DNA of 64,000 nucleotides, from contig JAKAGV010000002.1 in assembly GCA_021815405.1 (NCBI GenBank), positions 62,001 through 126,000 of the forward strand, in the 5' to 3' direction. Below the pieces are notes generated by a model, which was not told where the DNA came from, ran no database searches, and worked only from the letters and a program-made list of their open reading frames with translations. Positions 46,962-57,856 of this stretch are shown here, one piece after another. The translations under genes were made by a program, and so were the position numbers. Source of the DNA: Bacteroidota bacterium (lineage in GTDB: Bacteria; Bacteroidota; Ignavibacteria; Ignavibacteriales; Ignavibacteriaceae). Within the stretch, counting starts at the first letter, position 1, and each line of letters starts with the position of its first letter.

Positions 46962-48530
46962 TTATTTTGGTTCCATAGTTATTACAGGTAAAATCATTTC
47001 TTCCATCGATATTCCGCCATGCTGGAAAGTATCTTTGTAATAAGTGAGATACTTATGATAATCAGTTGGATAAACAAAATAAAAATCTTCTTTAGCAATG
47101 ATATAATTAATCGTTACCCCGCGTTTAGGAAGCTTGTATTCTTCAGGACTTTTAATATAGATTGCATGTTTATCATCTACTTTTAAGTTTCTTCCGAATT
47201 TAAATCTAAGATTTGAAGAAGCTTCGCGGTCGCCTAAAACTTTTGCGCCTCTAAGAGAGCGAATACTTCCGTGGTCAGTGGTAATTACAATCTTGGCATT
47301 TTTAACATTCGCAAGAGCCTTGAAAGTTGCGAAGAGTGATGAGTGAGTAAACCAGGTGTTTGTTAAAGATCTATATGCCGGTTCATCAGGTGCAATTTCC
47401 TTAAGCAAGTCCGAATCAGATCTTCCGTGAGCAATCATATCAAGAAAATTTACTACCACTGCAGTAAGATGAGTATTTTGATATGACAAAATATTCTGCT
47501 CAAAATTTCTTCCGACTTCGGGATCTATAATCTTTATATATTTCAATTCGTTTCTTAGCTTGATCTTTTTTCGGTCTAAAAGAAATTGCAGCAATTCTTT
47601 TTCATATTTATTCATACTGTTTTCATCATCGTCTCCTGAGCTCCAAAGCTGAGGATAATATTTTTCTATTTCCGATGGAAACAAGCCGCTGAAGAGCGAA
47701 TTACGGGCATACGGCGTAGCTGTGGGAAGAATAGCATAATAATAATCTTTTTCAATTTTAAAGTAGTCAGTTAACAGCTTTTCCATTACCAGCCACTGAT
47801 CGAGACGAAGACAATCAATAACAAAATAAAAGACAGATGCTTTTTCATCGTCAAGCAATGGCAAAACATATTTAGAAGTTACTTCAGGTGTAAGCGTTGG
47901 TGTGTAGTTGTCTCCTAAAGAATTAGTCCAATTCTTATAATTTCTTTCGACGAATTTTGAAAATTCTTTATTGCCTTCTTTTTTCTGATCATTAAGCGTC
48001 TGCCTCAAATCTATTTCAGGATGATTATCAAGTTCAATATCCCAATTAACCAGCTTCAAATATATTTCAAGCCATTCGCCGAAATCCATATCGTTCATAA
48101 ACGCATGTGCAATCTCTTTGAAGTCCTGCAGATAATCTTTCGCAGCATATTGTTGGGTTATCTTTTTACCTTCGAGAATTTTTTTGCATACAAGAAATAC
48201 CTGGCTGGGATTTACGGGTTTTGTTAGGTAGTCGGTAATCTTAACACCGATAGCTTCATTCATCAAAGTTTCTTCTTCACTCTTGGTAATCATTACAACA
48301 GGAAGATTTTGGTCGATATCTTTTATACGGGCAAGCGTTTCAAGTCCGCCTAATCCTGGCATCATTTCATCAAGGAAAATCAGATCATAATCCTTTTCTT
48401 TAACTAAAGAGACAGCATCTTCACCGTTAGTTACCGTATCTACGAGATATCCTTTTTCCGAAAGAAAAATAATATGCGACCTTAGCAGCTCTATCTCATC
48501 ATCTACCCAGAGTATTTTTTTACCTGTCAT
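46962..48530 (-). CDS. porX: PorX-like response regulator with PglZ phosphatase domain
   Basis: 522-residue two-domain regulator. Residues 1-125 form a receiver domain: ILWVDDEIELL (acidic pocket), LIFLDEMMPGLGG (phospho-acceptor Asp54), VVMITKS and TDYLTKPVNP. The rest is a PglZ/alkaline-phosphatase-like domain with FYFVIDCLRLDQWLVME, PTATPYARNSLFSGLFP and VITTDHGSIRSLRGAK, metal-site-like motifs. This architecture is PorX, which with PorY controls type IX secretion in Porphyromonas and relatives. It lies directly downstream of sprA, a T9SS translocon gene. No PorY-like kinase is in the window. Confidence 0.93.
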   Translation of the reverse strand: MTGKKILWVDDEIELLRSHIIFLSEKGYLVDTVTNGEDAVSLVKEKDYDLIFLDEMMPGLGGLETLARIKDIDQNLPVVMITKSEEETLMNEAIGVKITDYLTKPVNPSQVFLVCKKILEGKKITQQYAAKDYLQDFKEIAHAFMNDMDFGEWLEIYLKLVNWDIELDNHPEIDLRQTLNDQKKEGNKEFSKFVERNYKNWTNSLGDNYTPTLTPEVTSKYVLPLLDDEKASVFYFVIDCLRLDQWLVMEKLLTDYFKIEKDYYYAILPTATPYARNSLFSGLFPSEIEKYYPQLWSSGDDDENSMNKYEKELLQFLLDRKKIKLRNELKYIKIIDPEVGRNFEQNILSYQNTHLTAVVVNFLDMIAHGRSDSDLLKEIAPDEPAYRSLTNTWFTHSSLFATFKALANVKNAKIVITTDHGSIRSLRGAKVLGDREASSNLRFKFGRNLKVDDKHAIYIKSPEEYKLPKRGVTINYIIAKEDFYFVYPTDYHKYLTYYKDTFQHGGISMEEMILPVITMEPK

Positions 48531-48625
48531 GAATTCTTTCCTTTACCTTTTTCTGAAAACAAATATAATTTCTTCTCCTGGTATATTCACCTGGATTAAA
48601 ATTTATGTGATAAAAAATAAAATTA

Positions 48626-51600
48626 TCATTGAATTGAAATATGTACATCCAAACCTGCTTCGTTGGTTGTCGTCGGAGGTATTCTTGATGCACCAACAGG
48701 TTGAATTGTGGATCTTGTAAAGAAGATAGCCAAAGTAACCTTTGAACTCATTGTATATTTAATTCTTGGTTCAATTGTAACTCTGTTTGTTCCATCCTGC
48801 GGAGTGCCGCCTTCCTTAAAATCACTTCCCATATTGTATATAATAGTTGAAGTTTGGCTGCTTGTATATGAGAATGTAAACTCAATATCATTCTTTAACG
48901 AAATACCAAATAAGGGAAGTTCGAAACCGCTCTTTGTATAGCTAGCAGAAATACCTATGTCCTGCGAATAAGACTCGGTAATATTCTGTGTAGAGACTCC
49001 AAGATCATAAGTATCATGGGTTGAATATTTTAAACTTCCACTCATGTTGCCATTCCAAAACTTTGCAAACGTAAGATTCAATCCGACTAGAGGACTAAAT
49101 CCGTAATCAATTCTTTCAGATTGAACTACCTGTTTTCCGTCTGGAGAAATATACCACCCTTCTGTAAATGTTGAAGAATATGCATGCTGTAATGACGCTC
49201 TTTCTGCAAATGATTTGAATGGAAAATATTTTTCAAGACCATCCCAGTTTATAGACCAGTTAGGACGCGGAATTAAATTTGCGAAATTCTGTAGAAAACC
49301 TAGTCGAGAAAGCCACGGAAGAGTTTCAAAACCTTGAACAAATGCATTTGAAAGACTGGATGCAGGGTCGGGTGCATTCGGATTATAAAGTTCATTTACT
49401 CTTTTTATACTACTCTTAAATACGCTGAACATAAGAACTGGCGGCAGAGTAAGAAATGATCTGCTTATAGAACCTGTAGACTGCGGTGCATACAAATTGC
49501 TTGTATTACCAAACTGATCTGACTGCAACGTAACATTTTTATTTAAAGACCAGCCTACTTTCCAATCAAGATCAATTCTTGCACCTTCCCAAAGAGGTCG
49601 TGATGTTTGAATATCAAGATTATTCTTTTGCGAAAATACATCGTTCAAACTGCTTAAATCCGGAGTACGCTTTCCCACATCAGAACTTAGCCCAAGCATA
49701 AATAGCCTAGAAGGTCCGGCATTCTGACTATAAAAAACATTCCAGAAATTACCAAAACCTGTACCGGAGGCTAATAAGCTGCCTTTTGAAACACTGTTGT
49801 CATTCGAGAAATTAATACTAATATTATCGTAATCAAATAAGATGATACGTGCAAAAGATTTCAAGAATAATATCGCATCGCTAATATGAAATTTCTTTTT
49901 AGATATAGCAGCTAATGAATCACGTACTCTGGTGCTGTCATTCAGTTGGGCTTCGGAATTCTTGAGATTCGGATTTTGATTTCCCGGAGCCGCATTAAAA
50001 TTTCTTTCACGGTTATTAGTCTCTCCAGGGAAATTTGGCGTCTGTCTAAATTCTGGCTTCTCAGCAAATAAAGGTGCCATCAAAGATTTAAGAGAAAGTC
50101 TTAAGCCTAAGGATGTCCTGCTTGAAAAACCTGCCGATCTTCCTGCATCTAGCCCTTGTGCATTTTTTTGACTAAAATTATTGCTCCATTGATATGAAAC
50201 AGTATAACCCGCACTTAAGTTAAAATACTTATCGATATCCCACAGACTTGGAAGTCTGGGATTAGTTCTTACATCAACATTTTGGGTATATTGATAATCT
50301 CTCCCGAAAAAAGCTCCACGGAATATTTGACGCCACACGCTGCTTTCGGAATAAGGAATGCCGGTAGAATCAGCTTCCAAATATGCGAGAGAAGAATTAA
50401 TATTAACATTATAAGAAGTAGAAAGATTTAATAATCCACCGTCAGTAAGCATCCATGAAAAATTGAAACCTCTTGTGGTGGTAAAATCATGATTGTAAAT
50501 CGGAGCGGTTGCAGAATTATCAATTTGCCTGTTCACAGTAACAGATCGGTTCCTGCTAGCTGACATGTTAAAAGCGAAGGACTGAGGAGAATAAAATATT
50601 CTTAAATTCTTATAATCCGAAAGTAAACCTAGAATACTTCCAATAACCGGGATTTTTGCAGGATAGAAAAAGTTATTCTGGCTGAAGTTAACGTTATAAT
50701 TCATATTTGCATTCCACACCCACATCTTGCTAGAAATAGTTGTTGGATTGCGGCTGAAAGTTTTATTATAGTTAAAACCTAAAGTAACAGCATTGAAAGT
50801 ATCTTTTATCAGCCAACTATCCGAAGGTATTTTTATTGCGATATTGGAAGCAGCCCAGCTATCCGAAGTACTTATTGTTTGTGAATTAGAAAGTATCTGC
50901 GCAGCAGTTAATTTGCCGGGAGTATGCAACGTATCTCGTGAAGCAGCATCTGCTGCCTGACTGACGAGAATATCAGTCCCGGGCATATAAAGAGGTTTGC
51001 CGATAGATTCTGAATGCGAATAACTAAGTCTAAGCGAACTTCCGGGTAAAGGTATTGGAAGTAATTTTAAAAGGTCAATATCAGCAGATAAACTCCAATT
51101 TTTAGAATCTACTCTTGATCCGAACCTATCGGACAATCCATGGAAGTAAGGATCGGTATGACTCAAATTAAAGTTTATGTTCATTAAATCAGCCAGTTTA
51201 ATCGAAGTAGATAATGTATATGCTGAACCGGGATGGTTATCAGCACCAATAACTCTAAGTTCATCAACCCAAATATCTCCGCTAAGAGTTTGCGGATCTT
51301 TAAACAAACTTCTTGAAACATTAATAATGCCTACAGTAAAATATTTTATCGCAGTAAGAGAGGGATTCCCTCTAACCCCGTAATAGTTACCGGGCAGACC
51401 TTCAACAGGAACTCTATAAGTGGTTTTAAGTGAAGACGAATCAGCTTGCTGCTTAATTGCTGTAAGCTTGCTAAAATCTATTGTAATATCCCTCCATCCA
51501 GGTTTTATAGGCTGCCTGTATTCATAAAAGTTATTTGTATCAGAGCCAAACCTAAAATAAACCTGAGCAGTGTAAGTTCCTTTTGATGTATCATAATTGG

Positions 51601-54600
51601 CTATGTTGGCACCTGTTTCATCTCCATGTATAAACATTTTCATTTGCTTATAATTAAAGACGTCAAGAGGACGGTATAAATAATCCACAGCTTCTCTTGA
51701 TGAATCAGGTTCCAATCCTTTTACAATCAGATCCATTGACTGCTCGTTCTTATAAACAGTAGTTGTGGTCTGAGTTCTGTCTAACTCTCTTGTTAAGCCG
51801 GGAGGCATATAATAATCAGGATTATCTTCAAGGTTTACTACGGAAACTGACATAACGGTATCATAAGGTAATGCCTGCTGCCATTGATTTCCAACTAAAT
51901 CAAATTCGGCAAATCGTACATGAACCATCTGACTGACTCCCTGAACGAATACTCTAATATATTCAATATCAGTTAAAGTAGGATTCCCGATTTGGTTTGT
52001 AAAATTTTGGAGAGGAATTCTATATAAGAACCAATGATATTGATTATCGCTTTCACCGGCAATCAGGTTTTCTTTTTTTGCCTCATTTGAATCAATCGGT
52101 ATTGTATATCTAAAGTAACTGTTAACAAGGTCTATTTTGCCGTTCAAATTTAAATCACCCGTATCAGGTATTCTACCTAAATCTATGTTTGCAGCATTTC
52201 CTTCCGTTCCATTCGCATGGAAATACGCAAACGGATCCGGATTTGCCGTTAGAGGAAGAGCAAAATCATCGTTACTTGGGTCTGGTTTATTTTGGGTGTA
52301 ATAACCACGTTCTTTGCAGTATTGTCTTTCCTGTGCATCAAACATGGTATCAATACCCGTGTCTTCGTTTGCATCAACAACACCGTTATTGTTCCGGTCC
52401 TCAGTTTCATACTCATCGCCGGGAATAACCTCTTCGCTTATTCTACCCAGATCAATATAAAGATTTGCATTCGGCGGCACTGGAGTATTTGGATCTGCCT
52501 GTAGCCAAAACTCAATATATTGTATATTTTGAGATTGAAGGTTATTTGCTCCACTTGAAAGATACTTCATCATTCCACCCCAACTTGAGTCGGAACTTTT
52601 CTTGAGATCTACCGGATTCCAATTATAAGTTCCCGGCGTATCCGGATCAAAAACAAAATCCATTACAGGCACCTGGTTTTGCTGAGTAACAGATCTTTTA
52701 GGCCAGATATACTGAGCCTGGACATCCGACGGAGTAATAGAGTACCACCATGCCATTGCTTTATATCGCATCTTTTCAGCTGGTGTAAGCCCGGGAAGAA
52801 GCTCAAGAGAATCCGGCGGACTTAAATCTTTCCAGCCACCGTATGATACTCCAATCGGAATTATTTTTTTAGCTCCTTCAAAGTCATCTATGTATGCAAT
52901 ACTCTGCCCCTGATCATCCGATATCGTGCTCTTCATTGTATTGGGATCCGGGTTCATTCGAGCATATTCACCGGCTAAAGAAATACTTGACATCTGCTTT
53001 GTGGAAATGATATGGTCCAGAGCATTTGTCAGGAATGGAAGGTCAGCACTGGTATTGAAATCAACTCCCATTATTGTATTGCTCATCGGTTCTTCACCGA
53101 TTCTTACTTTATCATTCAAAGTCTGCTGATTAAGATTTAATATCGAAAAGCCTAACTTTGTTCTATCGGAAATATTAAAAATGCCTCGCGCACCCAGCAA
53201 TGTTTTAGATGCCAAAGAAAACAAATCATTCTGTTCGTAAGTTATTTTCAAGTTTGCGCCGGGAACAAGAGCATCCCTATTTAAGATTGTAACTTGCCCG
53301 ACATTATAATCCACCGAATAGTCCACACCATTTACAAGTTCCCTGCCGTTTAAAATAACTTTTACAGAATTTTCAACAACATTAAATCCGATGTTATATG
53401 TTGAGGAAGATTGACCGGAATATTGTCCGTCAATTTCCCATCTATCGTGGAGTTTATCCTGCTGTGCGGCATAGTTTAAAGTATCATAAATTGATTGATA
53501 TGCCAAAGAATCAGGAATGTTAGTTGGAAGATTTTGCCCGAAGGGTTCAAGATTCGGGAATATAATTTCACCAACATCAGGCAGAATTGTATATTGCGGA
53601 CGCCAATCAAAATTGCCATCTGGATTTGGATTTCCGCTGTTATCGTACAAATCGAGACCAAAAGCATTAAGCAATTGAATCTGCTTACCGTTATCGGCAG
53701 TAAGTACATTAACCGGATCGCCAACTGGCGGATCGTATTTAATATCTAATTTGAATCCTTGCTGATTTATTTGTGTACCACCAAGCGGATAAATATTTTT
53801 TAATAATAATCTCCATGCATCAGTATATGCGCCGCCGGGTTTTAAATTATCCGGTTTTACCAGCTTAAGAACAAGCGTTTGATTTGTAACGGTTGAATCA
53901 GTATTGCCGGCATTTACAAACTCTCCATAATATCTATCATCATCAGCATTACTAGTCGGTCCTTCAATTCTAAATGCAACAGCAATAGCATCTTGATCTT
54001 GAATTTGAGTATTGAAAGTAATGTAGCCGGTTTCAGGATGAACGGTATAGTCAACACCATTCTGAAGCATTACGAAACGTCCGGAGTATTCTAAGCCAGG
54101 AGTTGGATTATTAATTTGCTGCCGAAGGCTGTCATTATATACCAAATTTGGGCTGGTTGCTTTTGTCAATGGAGGAAGATGCATATACGCATTTACAAAT
54201 CTCTCTTTAGATTGATCAACCGTAATCGTATTTACAGATTTCCAAACTTGAATATCCTTAACTGTCCAGAATAAATTATTCTGATTAAGAATTGCAATAG
54301 AATGCCCATAATGATTTTGGAAAAAATTATAATCAGGATAGGTACTTGCATAAGTAGTATCAAGGAAATAATTATTAGTAGCATAGCTGTAAGCGCGAAT
54401 AGAAAAATTTTGTGAAGTTGAACCGCTGTTAACAGCCACTTCCTTTGTCTCGCCTTTCTTCTGGCTTGCTAATGTTGTAAGAGTTAACGGACCAAGCTTC
54501 ATCTCTGCTTTTATACCGAATAGTGCATCGCTGCTTCCGACGAGCGGCGAACCTTGCAAAGAAACGTTTCCGGCTTCTACACTCTGAACAATTTCATCTT

Positions 54601-55615
54601 CATAGCCGGTATATTTAATGTGAAGCTGGTTCTGATATTCGAAGGTGCGCTCGGTATTCCAATCCGCATTTATATTTAATTTATCGCCAATAGTTCCATC
54701 AACATTTATTTGAACTTGCTGTTGGAAATCCGGTTCACTCTGTGTATTTCCTAACTGAGAGGTAGTAACACCTTCAGTAGTTTGACTGCGCCATGCGCCA
54801 TGTATATCAACTGCACCGCCAATCCTTAAACTGATTTTCGGCTTTCCAAAAATACTTAACACTCCAACGCTCGGCAGTGGTATTTCCAAATTAGTAATAT
54901 CTTTAATCAACTCTCCCAGCTCTTTTTTATTACTCTTAATTTGGTAACCGCCTATTAGCGTATTCCAATCCTTTTGTTCATTTAAGGCAAGTTGAAGTTT
55001 TAGGTATTGATCAATTGGTAACCTCAACAAAATTTTTGGTTTTTCGCCTGCAACAACTTCATGTATTTCCACATAGTTCCCCGTTGAGTCAATTGTAACT
55101 GTTCTTGTTGTCCCTTGCGTTGGCTGGGCAAAGAAGCTTGAATGTTTTTGGAGGCTAAGTGTTACATAAGGAAGGTCCGTTCTTTTATAATGGAAATACT
55201 TCAAACGTGCTGTAGAATCAATCGCCATTGAGTCTACCTTAACAGTATCTAATGCAGCTTTTAAGGAATCAACTTTTAGAGTATCGAGTGAAGTTCTTAA
55301 CGAATCTTTTTTAAGTGAATCTATCGGAATTAAATTTGGCGTTTTTCCTAGCTCGATATTTTTCTTTGTAGAATCTGCAGCCGGAATAAGCGGTATTTTG
55401 ATAGACTTGATTAAGTGCTGTTCACTTGAATTATTCTCTTGCACATTACTTGGATTCTGAGATAACTCATCAAGATGCCTGTAATATTTATAAAAGACAT
55501 CAATCCAAATTGAAGGAGTAATTTGGGATTCGTATGGGGAAAGGAAACCGAAATTAATCGAAGCATAAAAGATAATAGCCCCGGTTATTAGAGCACGGAA
55601 AATTTCCCAGATCAA
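48626..55615 (-). CDS. sprA: Type IX secretion outer-membrane translocon SprA (Sov)
   Basis: 2329-residue outer-membrane protein that forms the large T9SS barrel, also required for gliding in Flavobacterium. There is an N-terminal hydrophobic signal (about residues 5-22), then repeated Ser/Lys/Asp-rich segments with LDTLKVDSLK repeats near 100-130, and SprA N-terminal modules (KPKISLRIGGAVDIHGAWRS near 255). Long beta-rich regions follow, with VAYIDDFEGAKKIIPI-like SIAYIDDFEGAKKIIPIG near 915 and ENDLFSLASKTLLGARG near 790. The length is near that of known SprA proteins. The C-terminus is a string of amphipathic strands. porX lies downstream. Confidence 0.95.
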   Translation of the reverse strand: MIWEIFRALITGAIIFYASINFGFLSPYESQITPSIWIDVFYKYYRHLDELSQNPSNVQENNSSEQHLIKSIKIPLIPAADSTKKNIELGKTPNLIPIDSLKKDSLRTSLDTLKVDSLKAALDTVKVDSMAIDSTARLKYFHYKRTDLPYVTLSLQKHSSFFAQPTQGTTRTVTIDSTGNYVEIHEVVAGEKPKILLRLPIDQYLKLQLALNEQKDWNTLIGGYQIKSNKKELGELIKDITNLEIPLPSVGVLSIFGKPKISLRIGGAVDIHGAWRSQTTEGVTTSQLGNTQSEPDFQQQVQINVDGTIGDKLNINADWNTERTFEYQNQLHIKYTGYEDEIVQSVEAGNVSLQGSPLVGSSDALFGIKAEMKLGPLTLTTLASQKKGETKEVAVNSGSTSQNFSIRAYSYATNNYFLDTTYASTYPDYNFFQNHYGHSIAILNQNNLFWTVKDIQVWKSVNTITVDQSKERFVNAYMHLPPLTKATSPNLVYNDSLRQQINNPTPGLEYSGRFVMLQNGVDYTVHPETGYITFNTQIQDQDAIAVAFRIEGPTSNADDDRYYGEFVNAGNTDSTVTNQTLVLKLVKPDNLKPGGAYTDAWRLLLKNIYPLGGTQINQQGFKLDIKYDPPVGDPVNVLTADNGKQIQLLNAFGLDLYDNSGNPNPDGNFDWRPQYTILPDVGEIIFPNLEPFGQNLPTNIPDSLAYQSIYDTLNYAAQQDKLHDRWEIDGQYSGQSSSTYNIGFNVVENSVKVILNGRELVNGVDYSVDYNVGQVTILNRDALVPGANLKITYEQNDLFSLASKTLLGARGIFNISDRTKLGFSILNLNQQTLNDKVRIGEEPMSNTIMGVDFNTSADLPFLTNALDHIISTKQMSSISLAGEYARMNPDPNTMKSTISDDQGQSIAYIDDFEGAKKIIPIGVSYGGWKDLSPPDSLELLPGLTPAEKMRYKAMAWWYSITPSDVQAQYIWPKRSVTQQNQVPVMDFVFDPDTPGTYNWNPVDLKKSSDSSWGGMMKYLSSGANNLQSQNIQYIEFWLQADPNTPVPPNANLYIDLGRISEEVIPGDEYETEDRNNNGVVDANEDTGIDTMFDAQERQYCKERGYYTQNKPDPSNDDFALPLTANPDPFAYFHANGTEGNAANIDLGRIPDTGDLNLNGKIDLVNSYFRYTIPIDSNEAKKENLIAGESDNQYHWFLYRIPLQNFTNQIGNPTLTDIEYIRVFVQGVSQMVHVRFAEFDLVGNQWQQALPYDTVMSVSVVNLEDNPDYYMPPGLTRELDRTQTTTTVYKNEQSMDLIVKGLEPDSSREAVDYLYRPLDVFNYKQMKMFIHGDETGANIANYDTSKGTYTAQVYFRFGSDTNNFYEYRQPIKPGWRDITIDFSKLTAIKQQADSSSLKTTYRVPVEGLPGNYYGVRGNPSLTAIKYFTVGIINVSRSLFKDPQTLSGDIWVDELRVIGADNHPGSAYTLSTSIKLADLMNINFNLSHTDPYFHGLSDRFGSRVDSKNWSLSADIDLLKLLPIPLPGSSLRLSYSHSESIGKPLYMPGTDILVSQAADAASRDTLHTPGKLTAAQILSNSQTISTSDSWAASNIAIKIPSDSWLIKDTFNAVTLGFNYNKTFSRNPTTISSKMWVWNANMNYNVNFSQNNFFYPAKIPVIGSILGLLSDYKNLRIFYSPQSFAFNMSASRNRSVTVNRQIDNSATAPIYNHDFTTTRGFNFSWMLTDGGLLNLSTSYNVNINSSLAYLEADSTGIPYSESSVWRQIFRGAFFGRDYQYTQNVDVRTNPRLPSLWDIDKYFNLSAGYTVSYQWSNNFSQKNAQGLDAGRSAGFSSRTSLGLRLSLKSLMAPLFAEKPEFRQTPNFPGETNNRERNFNAAPGNQNPNLKNSEAQLNDSTRVRDSLAAISKKKFHISDAILFLKSFARIILFDYDNISINFSNDNSVSKGSLLASGTGFGNFWNVFYSQNAGPSRLFMLGLSSDVGKRTPDLSSLNDVFSQKNNLDIQTSRPLWEGARIDLDWKVGWSLNKNVTLQSDQFGNTSNLYAPQSTGSISRSFLTLPPVLMFSVFKSSIKRVNELYNPNAPDPASSLSNAFVQGFETLPWLSRLGFLQNFANLIPRPNWSINWDGLEKYFPFKSFAERASLQHAYSSTFTEGWYISPDGKQVVQSERIDYGFSPLVGLNLTFAKFWNGNMSGSLKYSTHDTYDLGVSTQNITESYSQDIGISASYTKSGFELPLFGISLKNDIEFTFSYTSSQTSTIIYNMGSDFKEGGTPQDGTNRVTIEPRIKYTMSSKVTLAIFFTRSTIQPVGASRIPPTTTNEAGLDVHISIQ

Positions 55616-55664
55616 TTTTGTTTTATTCGAACTAATAAGGATTCCTTGTTGGAATTATTATTAA

Positions 55665-55695
55665 CAAAAGTTAAAGTAAAAAATAACTATTCAAA
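55665..55695 (-). promoter_or_regulatory. Candidate promoter for sprA
   Basis: On the minus strand TTTG (55695-55692) is followed after 18 nt by TAACTTTTG (55673-55665), near the TTTG/TAnnTTTG pattern with one extra base in the -7 box. It lies about 50 bp upstream of the sprA ATG. The rest of the 55616-55854 gap has no gene. Confidence 0.35.
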
Positions 55696-55854
55696 TCCTC
55701 CAATGATTGTTGACAAAAACTATAAATAAAAACCGGCTAAATATATAATCTTTAACAGCGTGAATCAATTTATAATCTACGAAAAATTATCTGCTAAATA
55801 ATACATAAATTTTAGCCTAATCGACCACCAACAAACATTAAACGAAGTAGCAAA

Positions 55855-56370
55855 TCAGCCGATAGATTTTGTAAACTTTCTAATTATTTTTTCATGGTGC
55901 GGGTACAAGCTTAAAAGAAGATCGCGGTTCCCTAATTCAAAATCATCGTAATCAAACCCTGGGGCAACGGTACAACCTAAAAGTGCATATGAATTCTTGT
56001 CTAAAACTTCGGCTCCAAACCAGCTGTTTCTTTTGATTGTTACCTGATGAAATTCCATATCTTCCAAATTTTTTCCGAGCAAAATTTCTGATATTTGACC
56101 ATCATTCGCAAGTATATAAATTTTGACCACACTCCCATCATAAAAATGCCAGGTTTCGTCAGATCTTATTTTATGAAACATCGAAACCTGCTCGCCTTCA
56201 AGTAAAAAATATATTGAAGTAGAAATCGATCTGGCACTATTATATCTTTCTGGAAGACTATCTTTACTTAATTTTTCTTCTGATCGATAGACTTCCTTAA
56301 AATAACCTCCTTCCGGATGAGGAACCAGATTAAGCATTGAAATATAGTCGGCAGCTTTTTCGTTCATCAA
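55855..56370 (-). CDS. Cupin superfamily (DUF985) protein
   Basis: 171-residue cupin. N-terminal LNLVPHPEGGYFKEVYRS is the DUF985 opening, followed by SISTSIYFLLEGEQVSMFH, DETWHFYDGSVVKIYIL and VTIKRNSWFGAEVLD, and an end with LGCTVAPGFDYDDFELGNR. The histidine-containing beta-barrel suggests a small sugar- or metal-binding enzyme, but the reaction is unknown. It stands alone between sprA and gltA, on the same strand. Confidence 0.88.
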   Translation of the reverse strand: MMNEKAADYISMLNLVPHPEGGYFKEVYRSEEKLSKDSLPERYNSARSISTSIYFLLEGEQVSMFHKIRSDETWHFYDGSVVKIYILANDGQISEILLGKNLEDMEFHQVTIKRNSWFGAEVLDKNSYALLGCTVAPGFDYDDFELGNRDLLLSLYPHHEKIIRKFTKSIG

Positions 56371-56420
56371 TCATTTTTTTTAATTGACAAAAATAATATT
56401 CTATGCGAAGTTTCAAAAAT

Positions 56421-56463
56421 AAAAAGCGTGCAATCCTCGTTTTTTTAAACTCAGGTTGCACGC
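56421..56463 (-). terminator. Rho-independent terminator after gltA
   Basis: On the minus strand GCGTGCAA pairs with TTGCACGC around a 22-nt loop that contains an A-rich run, followed by TTTTTATTTTTG. It begins about 30 bp after the gltA stop. Confidence 0.8.
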
Positions 56464-56492
56464 AGATAAGAGTCAGAAGAATACTTCTTTAA

Positions 56493-57791
56493 TTATCTTT
56501 TTTCTAATGGAACATACGAACGTTTAGTTTCGCCAGTATAAATTTGTCTTGGTCTGTAAATCCTTACGCCGGGAGTTTCTCTCATTTCTTTCCAATGAGC
56601 GATCCATCCGGGCAAGCGTCCCAATGCAAACATTACTGTGAACATATTGGTCGGTATTCCGATAGCACGATAGATAATACCACTGTAGAAATCAACGTTT
56701 GGATAAAGTTTCCTCTCGATAAAGAAAGGATCTTTCAGAGCGATCTCTTCAAGATTCTTTGCAATGTCCAGTAACGGATCGTTTACTCCAAGCTGGTTTA
56801 GAACTTTGTCAGCAGAAGCTTTCAAAATTTGGGCGCGGGGATCAAAATTCTTATAGACACGATGTCCGAATCCCATCAATTTGAATTTTGATTCTTTATC
56901 CTTTGCCAAGTTGATATATTTTTTATAATCGCTTCCGTCTGCTTTTATTTTTTCAAGCATCTCAATAACTTGCTGATTGGCGCCGCCGTGTAACGGTCCC
57001 CAAAGAGCGCAGATGCCAGCCGAAATTGAAGCAAACAAATTAGCTTCGCTGCTTCCAACCATTCTAACAGTGGAAGTACTGCAGTTTTGCTCGTGATCAG
57101 CATGAAGAATTAAAAGAAGATCCAAGGCTTCTTCAACTACTTTTGGAACTTCATAATCTTCAGATGGAACAGCGAACATCATGTGCAGCATATCGCCGGC
57201 GTAGCTTAAATCATTTCGCGGATAAACGTAAGGTTGTCCAATGGACTTTTTGTACGAAAACGCCGCAATGGTTTTTAGCTTTGCCAACAGTCTTGTTATG
57301 TTTAACTCGACATCAGCGTTATATCCTGCTTCAGGGTAAAATGCAGATAGCGAACTAACCATCGAAGATAAAATTCCCATCGGATGAGCAGTGCTCGGAA
57401 ATCCTTCGTAGAATTTTTTCATTTCTTCATGAATAAGACTGTGATGTGTTAAATTGAAATGGAATCTTTCCAACTCGGCTTTGCTGGGAAGATGTCCGAA
57501 AATTAAAAGAAAACTGACTTCAATGAAATTTGAATTTTTAGCCAGTTCCTCAATCGGATAGCCGCGGTAGCGCAGTATTCCTTTTTCACCGTCGATAAAG
57601 GTTATTTCGCTCATGCATGAGCCTGTATTACCATAACCGCTGTCAATGGTGATCGCCCCGGTTTTGCTTCTCAATTGAGTTATATCTATACCCACTTCAC
57701 CTTCAGAACCGGTAAAAGTGGATAGGTCATACTCCTTATCGTGGAGTAATAATTTCGCCGTATCGGTGAGAGTCAAATGATCATTTACCAT
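56493..57791 (-). CDS. gltA: Citrate synthase
   Basis: Condenses oxaloacetate and acetyl-CoA at the entry of the TCA cycle. The 432-residue type II enzyme has LRYRGYPIEELAKNSNF near residue 93, LLILHADHEQNCSTSTVRMVGSS near 230 (active His), LWGPLHGGANQQVIEML near 265 and LMGFGHRVYKNFDPRA near 305 (active His/Arg), and the catalytic Asp in NVDFYSGIIYRAIG near 365. Its N-terminal beta region marks it as the hexameric Gram-negative type. Confidence 0.97.
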   Translation of the reverse strand: MVNDHLTLTDTAKLLLHDKEYDLSTFTGSEGEVGIDITQLRSKTGAITIDSGYGNTGSCMSEITFIDGEKGILRYRGYPIEELAKNSNFIEVSFLLIFGHLPSKAELERFHFNLTHHSLIHEEMKKFYEGFPSTAHPMGILSSMVSSLSAFYPEAGYNADVELNITRLLAKLKTIAAFSYKKSIGQPYVYPRNDLSYAGDMLHMMFAVPSEDYEVPKVVEEALDLLLILHADHEQNCSTSTVRMVGSSEANLFASISAGICALWGPLHGGANQQVIEMLEKIKADGSDYKKYINLAKDKESKFKLMGFGHRVYKNFDPRAQILKASADKVLNQLGVNDPLLDIAKNLEEIALKDPFFIERKLYPNVDFYSGIIYRAIGIPTNMFTVMFALGRLPGWIAHWKEMRETPGVRIYRPRQIYTGETKRSYVPLEKR

Positions 57792-57856
57792 TTTGATCCC
57801 CTCTACTATAATTGTTATTAAATTAGTTAATTAGTTAGATAATTGTTTCTACGAGA

